Positions 42,409 through 50,806 of a stretch of 64,000 bases of DNA are shown here, piece by piece. The position numbers and the translations under genes are program-made. The stretch lies in the NCBI RefSeq assembly GCF_002843305.1, contig NZ_PGSG01000103.1:1-64000 (forward strand), given 5' to 3'. Numbering within the stretch: position 1 is the first letter of the stretch; each line of letters opens with the position of its first letter. The notes under the pieces were generated by a model. That model made no database searches. It was not told the origin of the DNA and worked only from the letters and a program-made list of their open reading frames with translations. Origin of the DNA: Streptomyces barkulensis. GTDB taxonomy: Bacteria > Actinomycetota > Actinomycetes > Streptomycetales > Streptomycetaceae.

Positions 42409-43479
42409 TCAGGCGTCGTCCCAGCGGAAGAGCCGGGCGGCCACGGCCGTCAGGACCGCGGCGAACAGCAGCAGCCCGCCCATGACGGGCAACACCGCGC
42501 CCCAGGACTGGCCGCGGGAGAGGACGTCCTGCATCGCCTCGTTCAGATACGTCAGCGGGAAGAGGTCGGAGATCGCCCGTACCCAGGACGGCGCCGTATC
42601 CAGCGGGAAGAAGGCGCCGGAGAGGAAGGCCATCGGCAGGATGACCACCTGGGCCACTCCGTTCGCCGCCTCCTCGGTCTTCGCCCAGGCACCGATGACC
42701 AGCCCGATGGACATGAAGGCCAGCGTGCCGCACACCACCAGCGGCAGGGCCAGCCACCAGTGGCCGCTCAGCTCCAGGCCGTAGTAGGGAATGGAGGCCA
42801 CGCCGAGGAAGACCGCGGTCTGGACGAGGGCCAGCGCCACGCTCACCCCGACACGGGCCGCGATGACCGTGCCCGCGCTCACCGGGGCCAGCCACAGCCG
42901 CCGCAGGATGCGCTTCTTGCGCCAGTTGACCAGGGTGAACGCCGAACCGAAGACCGCGCCCATCGCCACCGCCCAGCCGAGCAGACCCGGGGTGAGGAAC
43001 TGGATCGCCTTCAGCGACTCGTCCTCCACCTGACGGGCGGTCAGCCCGTAGGCGGGGGGCTGCCCGGTCGCGGCGATGTTGGCCTGCTGGACGACCGAGC
43101 CGACCAGCGCCCGCGCGTTGCCCGCCCGGACCTGATCGGCTGCCGAGTAGCGCAGCCGTACCTCGTCGCCCTCCTGCCAGACGGCGGCGTCCACGTCGCC
43201 CGCGCGGACCTCCTCCAGGGCTTCCTCCCGGTCGTCGGACCGCCTGATCTCCAGGACCTCCTCCAGCCCCTCGCGCTCCTCGCGCGGCAGGGAGTCGAAG
43301 ATCTCGACCCGGCCGACCTGGACGATCTCCGCCCGGGCCGTCGAGTCGTTCTTGAACAGCGCGCCGAACAGCACCAGGAACATCAGCGGGAAGACCAGCA
43401 TGAAGAAGGCGGCGGTACGGTCCCGCAGCAGGCCCAGGGCCATCGCCCTGGAGAGGCTGGCGAACGTCTTGGGGCTCAC
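42409..43479 (-). CDS. ABC-2 type exporter permease
   Basis: A 356-residue membrane permease of the ABC-2/DrrB class. TM1 (AAFFMLVFPLMFLVLFGALF) is followed by a ~170-residue extracytoplasmic domain, then five helices near the C-terminus: AVAMGAVFGSAFTLVNWR, VGVSVALALVQTAVFLGVAS, ALPLVVCGTLAFMSIGLVIGAW, VVILPMAFLSGAFFPLDTAP and VMGGLLLFAAVLTAVAARLF. The motif FLSGAFFPLDTAP is typical for these exporters. The GTG overlaps the ATPase stop (GTGA). Substrate (drug or lipid) unknown. Confidence 0.92.
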   Translation of the reverse strand: MSPKTFASLSRAMALGLLRDRTAAFFMLVFPLMFLVLFGALFKNDSTARAEIVQVGRVEIFDSLPREEREGLEEVLEIRRSDDREEALEEVRAGDVDAAVWQEGDEVRLRYSAADQVRAGNARALVGSVVQQANIAATGQPPAYGLTARQVEDESLKAIQFLTPGLLGWAVAMGAVFGSAFTLVNWRKKRILRRLWLAPVSAGTVIAARVGVSVALALVQTAVFLGVASIPYYGLELSGHWWLALPLVVCGTLAFMSIGLVIGAWAKTEEAANGVAQVVILPMAFLSGAFFPLDTAPSWVRAISDLFPLTYLNEAMQDVLSRGQSWGAVLPVMGGLLLFAAVLTAVAARLFRWDDA

Positions 43480-44204
43480 TGGCGGTACTCCCGTCCGGTC
43501 AGCTGGAGGAAGACGTCCTCCAGGGAGTCCACGCCCAGCTCCGCCACCAGTTCGGCCGGGGCGCCCACGCGCAGCACGCGGCCGTGGTCCATCACCGCCA
43601 CCCGGTCGCACAGCGTCTCGGCCTCGTCCATGTAGTGCGTGGTGAGCACCACGGTGCGGCCCTCCTGGTTGATGGCGCGCAGCAGGTCCCACAGGTTGCG
43701 GCGGGCCTGCGGGTCGAGGCCGGTGGTCGGCTCGTCCAGGAACACCAGCTCCGGGTCGTGGACCAGCGCGCAGGCTATGGACAGCCGCTGGGCCTGGCCC
43801 CCGGAGAGCCTGTTCTCGCGGGTGCCGGCCTTCTCGGTCAGGCCGACGGTCTCCAGCATCGCGTCGGCGCGCTCGGCGGGGACGCCGTAGAGGGAGGCGA
43901 AGGTGTGGATCTGCTCGCGGGCGGTCAGTTTCTCGAAGAACGCCGACGCCTGGAGCTGGACGCCCATGCGGCGCAGCAGCGCCGGGTTGCGGGGGAAGGG
44001 GGACTCGCCGAGCAGCCGGACCGTCCCCTCGTCCGGCTTGCGCAGGCCCTCGGTCATCTCCAGGGTGGTCGTCTTGCCCGCGCCGTTCGGTCCGAGGATG
44101 CCGTAGAACTCGCCGCGTTCGACGGTGAGGGACACCCCGTCGACGGCCTGTACGTCCCCGTACCGCTTGCGCAGTCCCTCGACTGTGATCGCGGCGTCTG
44201 TCAT
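43476..44204 (-). CDS. ABC exporter ATP-binding subunit
   Basis: A 242-residue ATPase, close in type to DrrA/CcmA-like exporters. Walker A is GPNGAGKTT, signature LSGGQAQR, Walker B LVFLDEPTTGLD, and switch His in LTTHYMDEAE. It drives the ABC-2 permease that follows with a 4-bp overlap. The ATG at 44204 lies only 8 bp from a large perfect dyad (44213-44247), so expression is probably controlled by a regulator bound at the start; there is no evident ribosome site between them. Confidence 0.93.
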   Translation of the reverse strand: MTDAAITVEGLRKRYGDVQAVDGVSLTVERGEFYGILGPNGAGKTTTLEMTEGLRKPDEGTVRLLGESPFPRNPALLRRMGVQLQASAFFEKLTAREQIHTFASLYGVPAERADAMLETVGLTEKAGTRENRLSGGQAQRLSIACALVHDPELVFLDEPTTGLDPQARRNLWDLLRAINQEGRTVVLTTHYMDEAETLCDRVAVMDHGRVLRVGAPAELVAELGVDSLEDVFLQLTGREYRQ

Positions 44205-44212
44205 GGGACGGA

Positions 44213-44247
44213 GGCTACTGCCGGAATATCACCTTCCGGCAGTAGCC
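44213..44247 (-). promoter_or_regulatory. 35-bp perfect dyad at the ABC operon start
   Basis: GGCTACTGCCGGAA and its complement (14-bp arms, 7-nt spacer) lie directly ahead of the ATPase ATG. On the minus strand the spacer contains GATATT, a possible -10, so the transcript may be leaderless or nearly so. It is a probable operator, and the regulator is not beside it. A terminator for the FHA gene is unlikely, since that gene is read away from here. Confidence 0.65.
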
Positions 44248-44328
44248 GGGATCCGGGGCGGTCTCGCCCGGCGGGCCGGGGCCTGTTCCGGGATCTGTCC
44301 GGGATCTGCTCCGGGCCCGGACCGGGCG

Positions 44329-45567
44329 TCAGCCCCGGTGCAGGGTGATCGTGGTCCACGCGCCCACGTGCACCCGGTCGCCCTCCTGGAGCGGGACGGG
44401 GACGAACGGCTGGATCGGGTCCTCGGCGCCGTTGACGGTGGTGCCGTTGGTGGAGTCCTGGTCGACCACGGACCAGCCGCCGTCGGGCTGCTGCACCAGC
44501 ACCGCGTGCTGGTGCGACACCCCCGGGTCCTCCGGCGAGCGGCCCAGGTCGATGTCGGGCGACTCGCCGGTGGAGTGGCGGCGGCGGCCGATGGTGACCT
44601 GGGGGCCGCTGAGCTGGACGCGCTGCTCGGCGGTGTAGGCGGGCATGTTGAGCCCGGCCGCCTCGGGGCCGCTGCGCCGCATCATCGCGGTGAAGTACTC
44701 CTGGTCGGGCCCGACCGTCACCGCCCAGCTCGCGGGCTGCTGCTGGGACGGCGGCCCCTGGTGGTGCTGGGGCTGCTGGTGCTGGTGCTGGTGCTGCTGC
44801 GGGGGCTGGGGGGCCGGAGGCTGCTGGGGGTAGCCGTAGCCGGGCTGCCCGCCGTAGTCGGAGCGGCCGTAGTCGGGCTGGGCGTGCTGGGGCTGGGCGT
44901 GCGGAGGCTGCCCGTGCTGACCGGTCTGCTGCCCGCTGTGCGAGGGCGGCGGAAGCGGCCAGTCGTCACCGCCGCCTCCCGGCGGCTGGTGGTGCTGGGG
45001 CTGCTGGTGCTGGGGCTGCTGCAGGGGCTGGGGGGCCGGAGGCTGCTGGGGGTAGCCGTAGCCGGGCTGCCCGCCGTAGTCGGGCTGTCCGTGCGGAGGC
45101 TGCCCGTGGTGCTGGGGAGGAGCCACGGGCTGCTGAGCCTGCTGGTGCTGGTGCTGGTGCTGGTGCTGGGGCTGCGGCGGTGCGGGCGGAGGCGGCGGGG
45201 AGGGCGGGCCCTGCGCCTGGAATCCGGGCGGCAGGTTCAGCCCGCTCATGCTGCCGCCGGGCATCTGCTGCGGCGGTGCGGGCGGAGGCGGCGGACTGTA
45301 GGCGGCGGGGGAGTGTGTGAGAAAGCTGTACCGGCACTCCTCGCAGACCGGGGACTGCCCCTCGCGGGGGGTGCGGCACTGCGGGCACAGCTCGCCCTGC
45401 GCCGCGGAGTCGCCCCCGGGGCCGGGGTAGCCGTAGCCGCCCCGGCCGGGCATCGGGGGCGGCGGGACGGCACCGGCGGGCACACCCGGAGCGGAGGCCA
45501 TGCGGTGGCCGCACACCTCGCACCAGTCGTCGGCCGCCGACTGATGGCCGTTCGGGCAAGTCGGCAT
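44329..45567 (-). CDS. FHA-domain protein with double zinc ribbon and Gln/Pro linker
   Basis: A 412-residue protein. The N-terminus has two CxxC zinc ribbons (CPNGH...CEVCGH and CPQC...CEECR), followed by a ~210-residue Pro/Gln/His-rich linker with repeats such as GYGYPQQPPAPQP, and a C-terminal FHA domain (~315-412; VTIGRRRHS, VSHQHAVL, QDSTNGTTVNG) that binds phosphothreonine peptides. It probably reads the output of a Ser/Thr kinase. The PP2C gene 590 bp upstream, read in the same direction, is the likely opposing phosphatase. The ATG opens directly on the first ribbon. No kinase gene is in the window. Confidence 0.9.
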   Translation of the reverse strand: MPTCPNGHQSAADDWCEVCGHRMASAPGVPAGAVPPPPMPGRGGYGYPGPGGDSAAQGELCPQCRTPREGQSPVCEECRYSFLTHSPAAYSPPPPPAPPQQMPGGSMSGLNLPPGFQAQGPPSPPPPPAPPQPQHQHQHQHQQAQQPVAPPQHHGQPPHGQPDYGGQPGYGYPQQPPAPQPLQQPQHQQPQHHQPPGGGGDDWPLPPPSHSGQQTGQHGQPPHAQPQHAQPDYGRSDYGGQPGYGYPQQPPAPQPPQQHQHQHQQPQHHQGPPSQQQPASWAVTVGPDQEYFTAMMRRSGPEAAGLNMPAYTAEQRVQLSGPQVTIGRRRHSTGESPDIDLGRSPEDPGVSHQHAVLVQQPDGGWSVVDQDSTNGTTVNGAEDPIQPFVPVPLQEGDRVHVGAWTTITLHRG

Positions 45568-46156
45568 GTCGGTCCTTCCCCCTCCGCGCGGCTCCGTGTC
45601 GCGTCGCTCGGTCGTTCGCTTCTTCGCGCGCCCCGGCCTCCGGGCCGCGCGTTCGGTGGTCCCGCCGGTCTCGGAGGACCACCGCCGTCAGCGGAACAGT
45701 ACCGGGCGCGGGGCCGGTCACGCCCACTGCCTTCTCCACCGCCTCCGGGGCGCGACCGCCCGCCGGTGCGCCCCTTCGCCGCCCGTCACCGCCCGGGGAG
45801 GCGGGTGCCGGGAAGGCGGCGACGGGGAGCTCCGTCCGCGTCCCCCTCGGCGTTCCCGGGCCCGTTTCCACCCGGCCGGGAGTCCCGTGACCTGCGGGTG
45901 GGCCATCGGACGGAGGGAGCGGAACCGGGCGGGCGCGGCCGGCGGAACGCTTCCCGCGCCGCTGCCGCCGGGCGCCGGGCGCCGTGGAACGGTGCGCCGG
46001 CCGGGACGGAAGGGCCGGGCCGTGATCTGCGCCACCTCCGGCCGGCCCGCCCGCCCGGCACTCGTTCAGGTTGCCGCCCGCCGCGAGGCGCGGTACGCCC
46101 GATCCGGCGAAGGCGCTCCGGCGCGGGCGCCCGCCCGGTCCACGGCGGGCGGCGCG
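45568..46156. other. 589-bp gap between PP2C and FHA genes
   Basis: No credible gene: long frames exist on both strands but have Arg/Pro-biased composition, no ribosome sites and codon positions unlike real genes. In related genomes a VWA-domain gene often lies in this sort of cluster (recall), so a deleted neighbour is possible. The right part presumably carries the FHA promoter. Confidence 0.5.
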
Positions 46157-47494
46157 TCAGCCGGTCACGGCCGGGCCGGAGCCGGGCGGCGCGGGGAACG
46201 GGAGCACCGCCACCGTCACGTTGTCGTGGCCGCCGCCGTCCAGCGCGTGCCCCACCAGATGCCGGGCGGACCGCATCGGGTGGGTACGGGCGTCGGCCGG
46301 GACGGCCTCGGCCATCTCCTCGGCGGACTCGGCGTAGTTCCACAGGCCGTCCGTGCACACCACCACCACGCCGGGCCGGTCCGGGGTGAACGAGGCGGTG
46401 TGCGGGTCGAGTTCGTAGGCGTCCGCCCCCAGCCACCCGGTGATGGCGTGCGCCCGGGCGTCCGCGTACGCCTCGGCCTCCTCCATCAGGCCCGCCGCCA
46501 CCATCTGGGCGGCCCAGGAGTCGTCCTCGGTGAGCCGGGCGGGCGCGGTGGAGCGGTCCTCGGGGACCCAGTAGGCGCGGCTGTCGCCGATCCAGCCGAC
46601 GGTGAGGAGGTCCCCCGCGACCACCGCGCCGACGATGGTGCAGGCCGGGGCGTTCTCCACCGGGTCGCGCGGCTCCGGTGCCAGGGCGTTGACGGCCTCG
46701 GAGGCGGCCACCAGGGCGTCGTGCATCGCCTGCCGGGGGTCGGTGCCGCCCGGCAGGGACCCCCGCATCGACGTGCACGCGGACTCGGCGGCGGCGGCCG
46801 AGGCCTCGTCCGGGCGGGTTGCCGACGACACCCCGTCGCAGACGACGGCGATCACGGCCGGGGAGCCGTCCGGCAGGGAGACGGCCGAGACGGCGAAGGA
46901 GTCCTCGTTGCGGTGGTGGCGCAGTCCGCGGTCGCTGACCGCCGCGACGCCTTCCGACTCCTCCTCCATGTGGTCGCGTTCGCGCGGCTGGGCGTGGCCG
47001 CAGTGCTCGCAGCGGCTCTCGGCGTCGACGGCGCCGGTGCCGCAGGCGACGCACCGCTCCTGTCCGCCGCCGGCCGGAGCGCCGCCGTGGGCGCCGTCCG
47101 GGAGCGGGTTCTCACCTGGCGCCGGCGGACCGGCCCGCCCCGTGTCTCCGGCCCGCCCCGTGTCTCCGGCCTGCCCCGCGTCTCCGGCCTGCCCCGCGTC
47201 TCCGGCCTGCGCGGCGGGGACCGCGGGCGGCACGGCCGGAGGCGGCGGCACCTGCGGGACGGGGGGCACGGGGGCGGGGGGCGGCAGGACGTAGTCCGGC
47301 CCGCCCCCCGCGGTGTCCGGTACGACGGGCGGGACCGCGGGCGGGGCCGCCGGGGGCGGCGGGATCAGGGGCCGCGAGCCGCCTGCCCCGGCCCCCGGAC
47401 CGGCGCCGCACGCGCCGCGGTGGAGATCACCGGCCTCCAGCGGCTCATGGCACCGGGGGCAGACGGAAGGGCGGTCGGGCTGCGGCATGGTCAC
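46157..47494 (-). CDS. PP2C-type Ser/Thr phosphatase with zinc-ribbon N-terminus
   Basis: A 445-residue protein. The N-terminal zinc ribbon (CPRCHEPLEAGDLHRGAC) leads to a Pro/Ala/Gly linker with an AGDAGQ/AGDTGR repeat, a second ribbon (CVACGTG...CEHCGH) and a PP2C catalytic domain (~195-440). Metal-site landmarks are RHHRNEDSF, VVCDGVSSA, TVGWIGDSRAY, VVCTDGLWNY and GGHDNVTVAVL. It removes phosphate from Ser/Thr in proteins. The shared ribbon-linker build with the FHA protein suggests they meet the same partner. The GTG at 47494 (AAGGAA 5 nt upstream) or the ATG six bases later may be the start. Confidence 0.92.
   Translation of the reverse strand: MTMPQPDRPSVCPRCHEPLEAGDLHRGACGAGPGAGAGGSRPLIPPPPAAPPAVPPVVPDTAGGGPDYVLPPPAPVPPVPQVPPPPAVPPAVPAAQAGDAGQAGDAGQAGDTGRAGDTGRAGPPAPGENPLPDGAHGGAPAGGGQERCVACGTGAVDAESRCEHCGHAQPRERDHMEEESEGVAAVSDRGLRHHRNEDSFAVSAVSLPDGSPAVIAVVCDGVSSATRPDEASAAAAESACTSMRGSLPGGTDPRQAMHDALVAASEAVNALAPEPRDPVENAPACTIVGAVVAGDLLTVGWIGDSRAYWVPEDRSTAPARLTEDDSWAAQMVAAGLMEEAEAYADARAHAITGWLGADAYELDPHTASFTPDRPGVVVVCTDGLWNYAESAEEMAEAVPADARTHPMRSARHLVGHALDGGGHDNVTVAVLPFPAPPGSGPAVTG
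47131..47215. repeat. 18-bp tandem repeat inside PP2C linker
   Basis: About four copies of an 18-bp unit (GGCCTGCCCCGCGTCTCC with variants). On the minus strand they encode the GDAGQA/GDTGRA repeat in the phosphatase linker. Confidence 0.8.
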
Positions 47495-47602
47495 CGGGTT
47501 CCTTCGATGATGTCCCGGCCTCCCGGCCGGGGTGGGGATGCCTCCCGTTCGCGGGAGGGAGTCGGACTCCTGCGGTGCAGGACGGGGAGGGGTGAGTCGC
47601 CC

Positions 47603-47758
47603 TCAGCGTGATTCGCCGTCGGCCTCGGCGGCGCGCTCGACCTCCAGGCGGTGGACGATCTCGGAATTGAGGGACCTGCGGGCGGACCTGGCCTGGTCGA
47701 CCAGCCATGTGTGGAGGTCGACGGGAAGGCGGAGTGTAATGCGTGTCGTCTCGTCCAT
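47603..47758 (-). CDS. Arc/CopG-type ribbon-helix-helix DNA-binding protein
   Basis: A 51-residue protein. RITLRLPVDLHTWLVDQARSARRSLNSEIVHRLEVE gives the beta strand, helix and turn-helix pattern of Arc-like repressors. The ATG at 47758 begins at the usual MDETTRITLRLP; an upstream extension to 47821 is not credible. No strong ribosome site is seen; the leader is AT-rich (47757-47800), which probably contains the promoter. It stands alone between the PP2C gene and the 463-residue gene, with no toxin partner beside it. Confidence 0.85.
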   Translation of the reverse strand: MDETTRITLRLPVDLHTWLVDQARSARRSLNSEIVHRLEVERAAEADGESR

Positions 47759-47920
47759 GACTTCACAATAGGGTCTATGTGGTGTTTTGGTGGTGGATTG
47801 GAGACGTCGCAGTGACACCATGGGGGCCGGAGGGCGCCGGGCAGGCCCCCTCCGCCGTCCCCACCGGACGCCCTGGTGATCAAGCGTTCCCGGAGCAGCG
47901 CGTCCAAACCCGCCCCCGGC

Positions 47921-49312
47921 TCACCGGAACTCCTCCTGTCTGCCCGCCGGTTCGCCACCCGCCGGCCTCCCGTCCGCCGGCCCGCCGGGCGGTGCCAGCA
48001 CCTCCAGCGCCGCCTCCCGGTAGCGCAGCACCGCCTGCTCGGCCGCCCGCAGATCGCACGGCGCGCTCCACAGCAGCCGCCGCGCGGCGTCGTACCGCTC
48101 CGTCAGCAGGGGGTCGCCGGCCGCCCCGCGCCGTGCCAGCCGCGCGCGGTACGCGTCCAGCCGGCCGCGCAGCTCCGCCCGCACCGCCAGCGGCGCGGTC
48201 ACGGCGGTCAGCGAGGCGCGGGCCCGCTCCAACTCCTCGTCCGCGCGCTCCTCCAGGCTCTCCAGCAACGGCGACAGCCGGTGCCAGCGGGCGTGCCGCC
48301 GGTGCTCGGCGGCCAGCGCGAGCTGTTCGTACAGGGCGGTCGGCGGCCCGCTCACCGCGGGCACCTCGACCGCCGCGATCTTCGCCAGCACCTCGCCGCG
48401 CGCGGTCCGGGCCTCGGCCAGGGTGCGGTCGGCACGCGACAGCACGTCGCGCAGCCGCATCAGCCGCTGCTCGGCGTCCTGCCGCACCTGGAGCACGGCG
48501 TCGATCTCGCGCCGGACGTCCTCCAGCGCACGGGCCGCGCGGTCGTACCGGACGGTGTCGGGCCGCCCGCCGCCGGGGGCCGAACTCCCGCCCGCCGAAA
48601 CCCAGAAGGCCAGCGGGTCGGCGACGACCTCGGCCCGCAGCGCGGTCAGCTCGGCGGTGACCTGCTCCAGCTCGTCGCCCGCCGGGTGCTCCCCGGGGCG
48701 CACGCCCACGGAGTGCGCCAGGGAGCGGATGCGCTGGAGCTCGGCGGAGAGCATGTCTATCCGTGCGGGCAGCGCGGACCACACGGAGTCGGCGGCGGCG
48801 ACGGTGTCCAGGGCCCGGGCGTACCAGCCGTTCATCCGGGCCACCAGCTCGGCCAGGGTGATCCGCTCGACGGCCCCGGCCCCGGCCCCGGCCCCGGATC
48901 CGGCCTCGGCCCCGGATCCGGCCTCGGCCCCGGATCCGGGGTTGTCGGCGGGGCTGTCGGCGGCGGGGACGGCGACCGCCGGGCCGCGCAGCCGCGCGGT
49001 CAGCCCGGCGAGGTCCTCCGGCGCCGGCCAGCGGCTTTCGCCGCGCAGTCCGCGCGCGGAGTCCAGCGCCGCGGTGAAGGCGTCGAAGTACGTCCACAGC
49101 AGCGAGACGGCCTCCTCGGTCCGCGCCCACCGCTCCTTGGTCACACCGGTCAGCTCGGCCCCCTCCAGCAGCCTGCGCCCCGCATGGTCCTGGAGCGCGT
49201 ACAGAGAGGTCTCCACCGCCTCGTGCTCCGCGCCGAACCGCGCCAGGGCACGGTCCACCTCCTCCCGGTCCATCACCGGTCCGCCCGGTTCGGCAGCCCC
49301 GTCGTCCCCCAT
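47921..49312 (-). CDS. Coiled-coil protein of the FHA/PP2C group, function unknown
   Basis: A 463-residue soluble protein, almost all helical, Ala/Arg/Glu/Leu-rich, with long coiled-coil runs (for example HPAGDELEQVTAELTALRAE and VRQDAEQRLMRLRDVLSRAD). An Ala/Gly/Ser linker (~125-145) is coded by a GC repeat. Neither signal peptide nor membrane helix is seen. The ATG at 49312 follows CGAGGTGA. I know no domain for it. Position suggests a part in the phosphorylation system with FHA and PP2C. The C-terminus is disordered (PAGGEPAGRQEEFR). Confidence 0.72.
   Translation of the reverse strand: MGDDGAAEPGGPVMDREEVDRALARFGAEHEAVETSLYALQDHAGRRLLEGAELTGVTKERWARTEEAVSLLWTYFDAFTAALDSARGLRGESRWPAPEDLAGLTARLRGPAVAVPAADSPADNPGSGAEAGSGAEAGSGAGAGAGAVERITLAELVARMNGWYARALDTVAAADSVWSALPARIDMLSAELQRIRSLAHSVGVRPGEHPAGDELEQVTAELTALRAEVVADPLAFWVSAGGSSAPGGGRPDTVRYDRAARALEDVRREIDAVLQVRQDAEQRLMRLRDVLSRADRTLAEARTARGEVLAKIAAVEVPAVSGPPTALYEQLALAAEHRRHARWHRLSPLLESLEERADEELERARASLTAVTAPLAVRAELRGRLDAYRARLARRGAAGDPLLTERYDAARRLLWSAPCDLRAAEQAVLRYREAALEVLAPPGGPADGRPAGGEPAGRQEEFR
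48883..48945. repeat. Repetitive linker DNA in the coiled-coil gene
   Basis: Short units of CCCCGG and a 15-18-bp unit with GGATCCGGCCTCGGCCCC repeat about three times. They code the GSGAEAGSGAEAGSGAGAG stretch of the protein at 47921-49312. Confidence 0.75.
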
Positions 49313-49741
49313 CGGTCACCTCGCCGCTCGTGTCGTCTTCACGTCCTGGTCGCGTCCGTGCTCGCACCCGGCACCCGCCCGCCCCGGTGGGCCGGGCGGG
49401 GAGCGCCGGATGCGCTGCTCCCATCTTGTCCGCCGGACACCGCTCGTGTACGGCCATCCGCGGACTGCCCAGCCCACTTCGGCGATACTCCTCCGGCGCG
49501 TTGTTGACGCGGGCGGCCCCGTCCCCGTTCCCGTTCCGGTCCCCGGGGCCTTCGGGCACCGGCGGACCGGGCCCGCGCCCCGTGCGGTGGAAGGCGGAGG
49601 AGCCCGGTCGGCGGTATGGCGGCGGGGAGCCGTGACGGCGCCGTTTTGGCGGGATCCTGTCCGGACCGTGATGTCCGGACCGCGATGTCCGGACCGCGAT
49701 GCCCGGGGCGCGACGGCAGGGTGCGCGCGCCCGGGCGCGCC
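49313..49741. other. Intergenic region with 14-bp repeat
   Basis: About 430 bp with no supported gene. It holds three tandem copies of GTCCGGACCGCGAT (49658-49699, the first with T for C), each containing the 8-bp palindrome GTCCGGAC. The left part presumably holds the promoter of the coiled-coil gene. Confidence 0.6.
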
Positions 49742-50806
49742 TCAGGCGAGTGCGGTGCGGCCGGCGTAGTGGGCGCGCAGCCGGGTGCAGGAGGCGGGCC
49801 CGGCCTCCAGCCGGTCCAGGGCCAGCAGACCGGCGCCGAGGACCGGGGGAGCGGTGACCACGCGGACGGTGGCCAGCGGTGCGCGTTCGGCCAGCAGGGC
49901 GAGCAGGCGGTCGTGCAGCAGCGGATGGCGGGCGGCCGCGACGCCGCCGCCCAGCACCACCGGCACCGGGGCCCCCAGCAGGTCCAGCCGCTCCAGCGCC
50001 ACCGAGGCCATCACCGCGATCTCCTCGGCCTGGCGGTGCACCAGAGAGCGGGCCACGGCGTCGCCCCCGGCGGCCACCGCGAAGAGGACGGGCACCAGCT
50101 CGTGCCTGCGCCCGCCCGGCAGATCACCCAGATGGAAGGCCTCGATCAGCGCGTACATGCTGGGCAGGTCGAAGTGCGCGGGCAGCGCCCTCGCCAGCTC
50201 GGTGTCCCCGCCCCGGCCGTCCTCGGCGCGGGCGGCGCACCACAGGGCCTCCTCCGCCAGCCCTCCACCGCCGCCCCAGTCCCCGGACAGGCGGCCGACG
50301 GCGGGGAAGCGGTGGACACGGCCGTCGGCGGCGGCACCGACGCAGTTGATCCCCGCACCGCACACGACGGCGACCCCGTGCCGGGGGGATCCGTCGTCGG
50401 GCAGGCCAGCGCGCAGGATCGCGAAGGTGTCGTTGGCCACGCGGAGGGTGCGGCCCCAGCCGAGGGCGCCGATCCGCTCCGTCAGCTCCCGCTCCTCGCG
50501 CGGCAGGTCGGCGCCTGCCAGACAGGCCGACACGTGCCCGGCCAGGGGAGCGCCCGGCCGCGCCTCCAGGCCCGCCGCCCGCGCCGCCCGGGCCACCGTC
50601 CGGGCCAGTGACGCGACGGCCCTCCCCGTCCCGACCGCCGGCGGGCGGAAGCCGCCGCCGCGCGCCGAGCCCAGCACCGTCCCGTCCGCCGAGACCAGCG
50701 CCACGTCGGTCTTGCTGTTGCCCGCGTCGACGGCCAGCGCGTCGACGGCCAGCGCGGCGGCGGGCGGTCCGGCGGCGGGCGGTCCGGCGGCGGGAGTCAG
50801 GCCCAT
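49742..50806 (-). CDS. csnK: BadF/N-acetylglucosamine-kinase-type sugar kinase (CsnK-like)
   Basis: A 354-residue kinase of the actin-like ATPase superfamily. Phosphate-1 loop is VDAGNSKTDVALV, adenosine part VVCGAGINCVG, and VVLGGGVAAARHPLL is also typical of BadF/NAGK proteins. It probably phosphorylates amino sugars such as GlcN or GlcNAc, or their dimers. The first ~20 residues are Ala/Pro-rich. The ATG overlaps the GH4 stop by 10 bp. In S. coelicolor the csnR-K operon (chitosan-oligosaccharide uptake) ends with GH4 and this kind of kinase (recall); the order here agrees, hence the symbol, which is tentative. Confidence 0.78.
   Translation of the reverse strand: MGLTPAAGPPAAGPPAAALAVDALAVDAGNSKTDVALVSADGTVLGSARGGGFRPPAVGTGRAVASLARTVARAARAAGLEARPGAPLAGHVSACLAGADLPREERELTERIGALGWGRTLRVANDTFAILRAGLPDDGSPRHGVAVVCGAGINCVGAAADGRVHRFPAVGRLSGDWGGGGGLAEEALWCAARAEDGRGGDTELARALPAHFDLPSMYALIEAFHLGDLPGGRRHELVPVLFAVAAGGDAVARSLVHRQAEEIAVMASVALERLDLLGAPVPVVLGGGVAAARHPLLHDRLLALLAERAPLATVRVVTAPPVLGAGLLALDRLEAGPASCTRLRAHYAGRTALA

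Noticed and set aside
45566..46156. Open frames in the FHA/PP2C gap
   Set aside because: Arg/Pro/Ala-biased, no ribosome sites, no predicted domain; third-position GC is not higher than at the other positions.
47603..47758. Antitoxin of a toxin-antitoxin pair
   Set aside because: The ribbon-helix-helix protein has no adjacent small toxin gene on either side, so only a DNA-binding role is supported.
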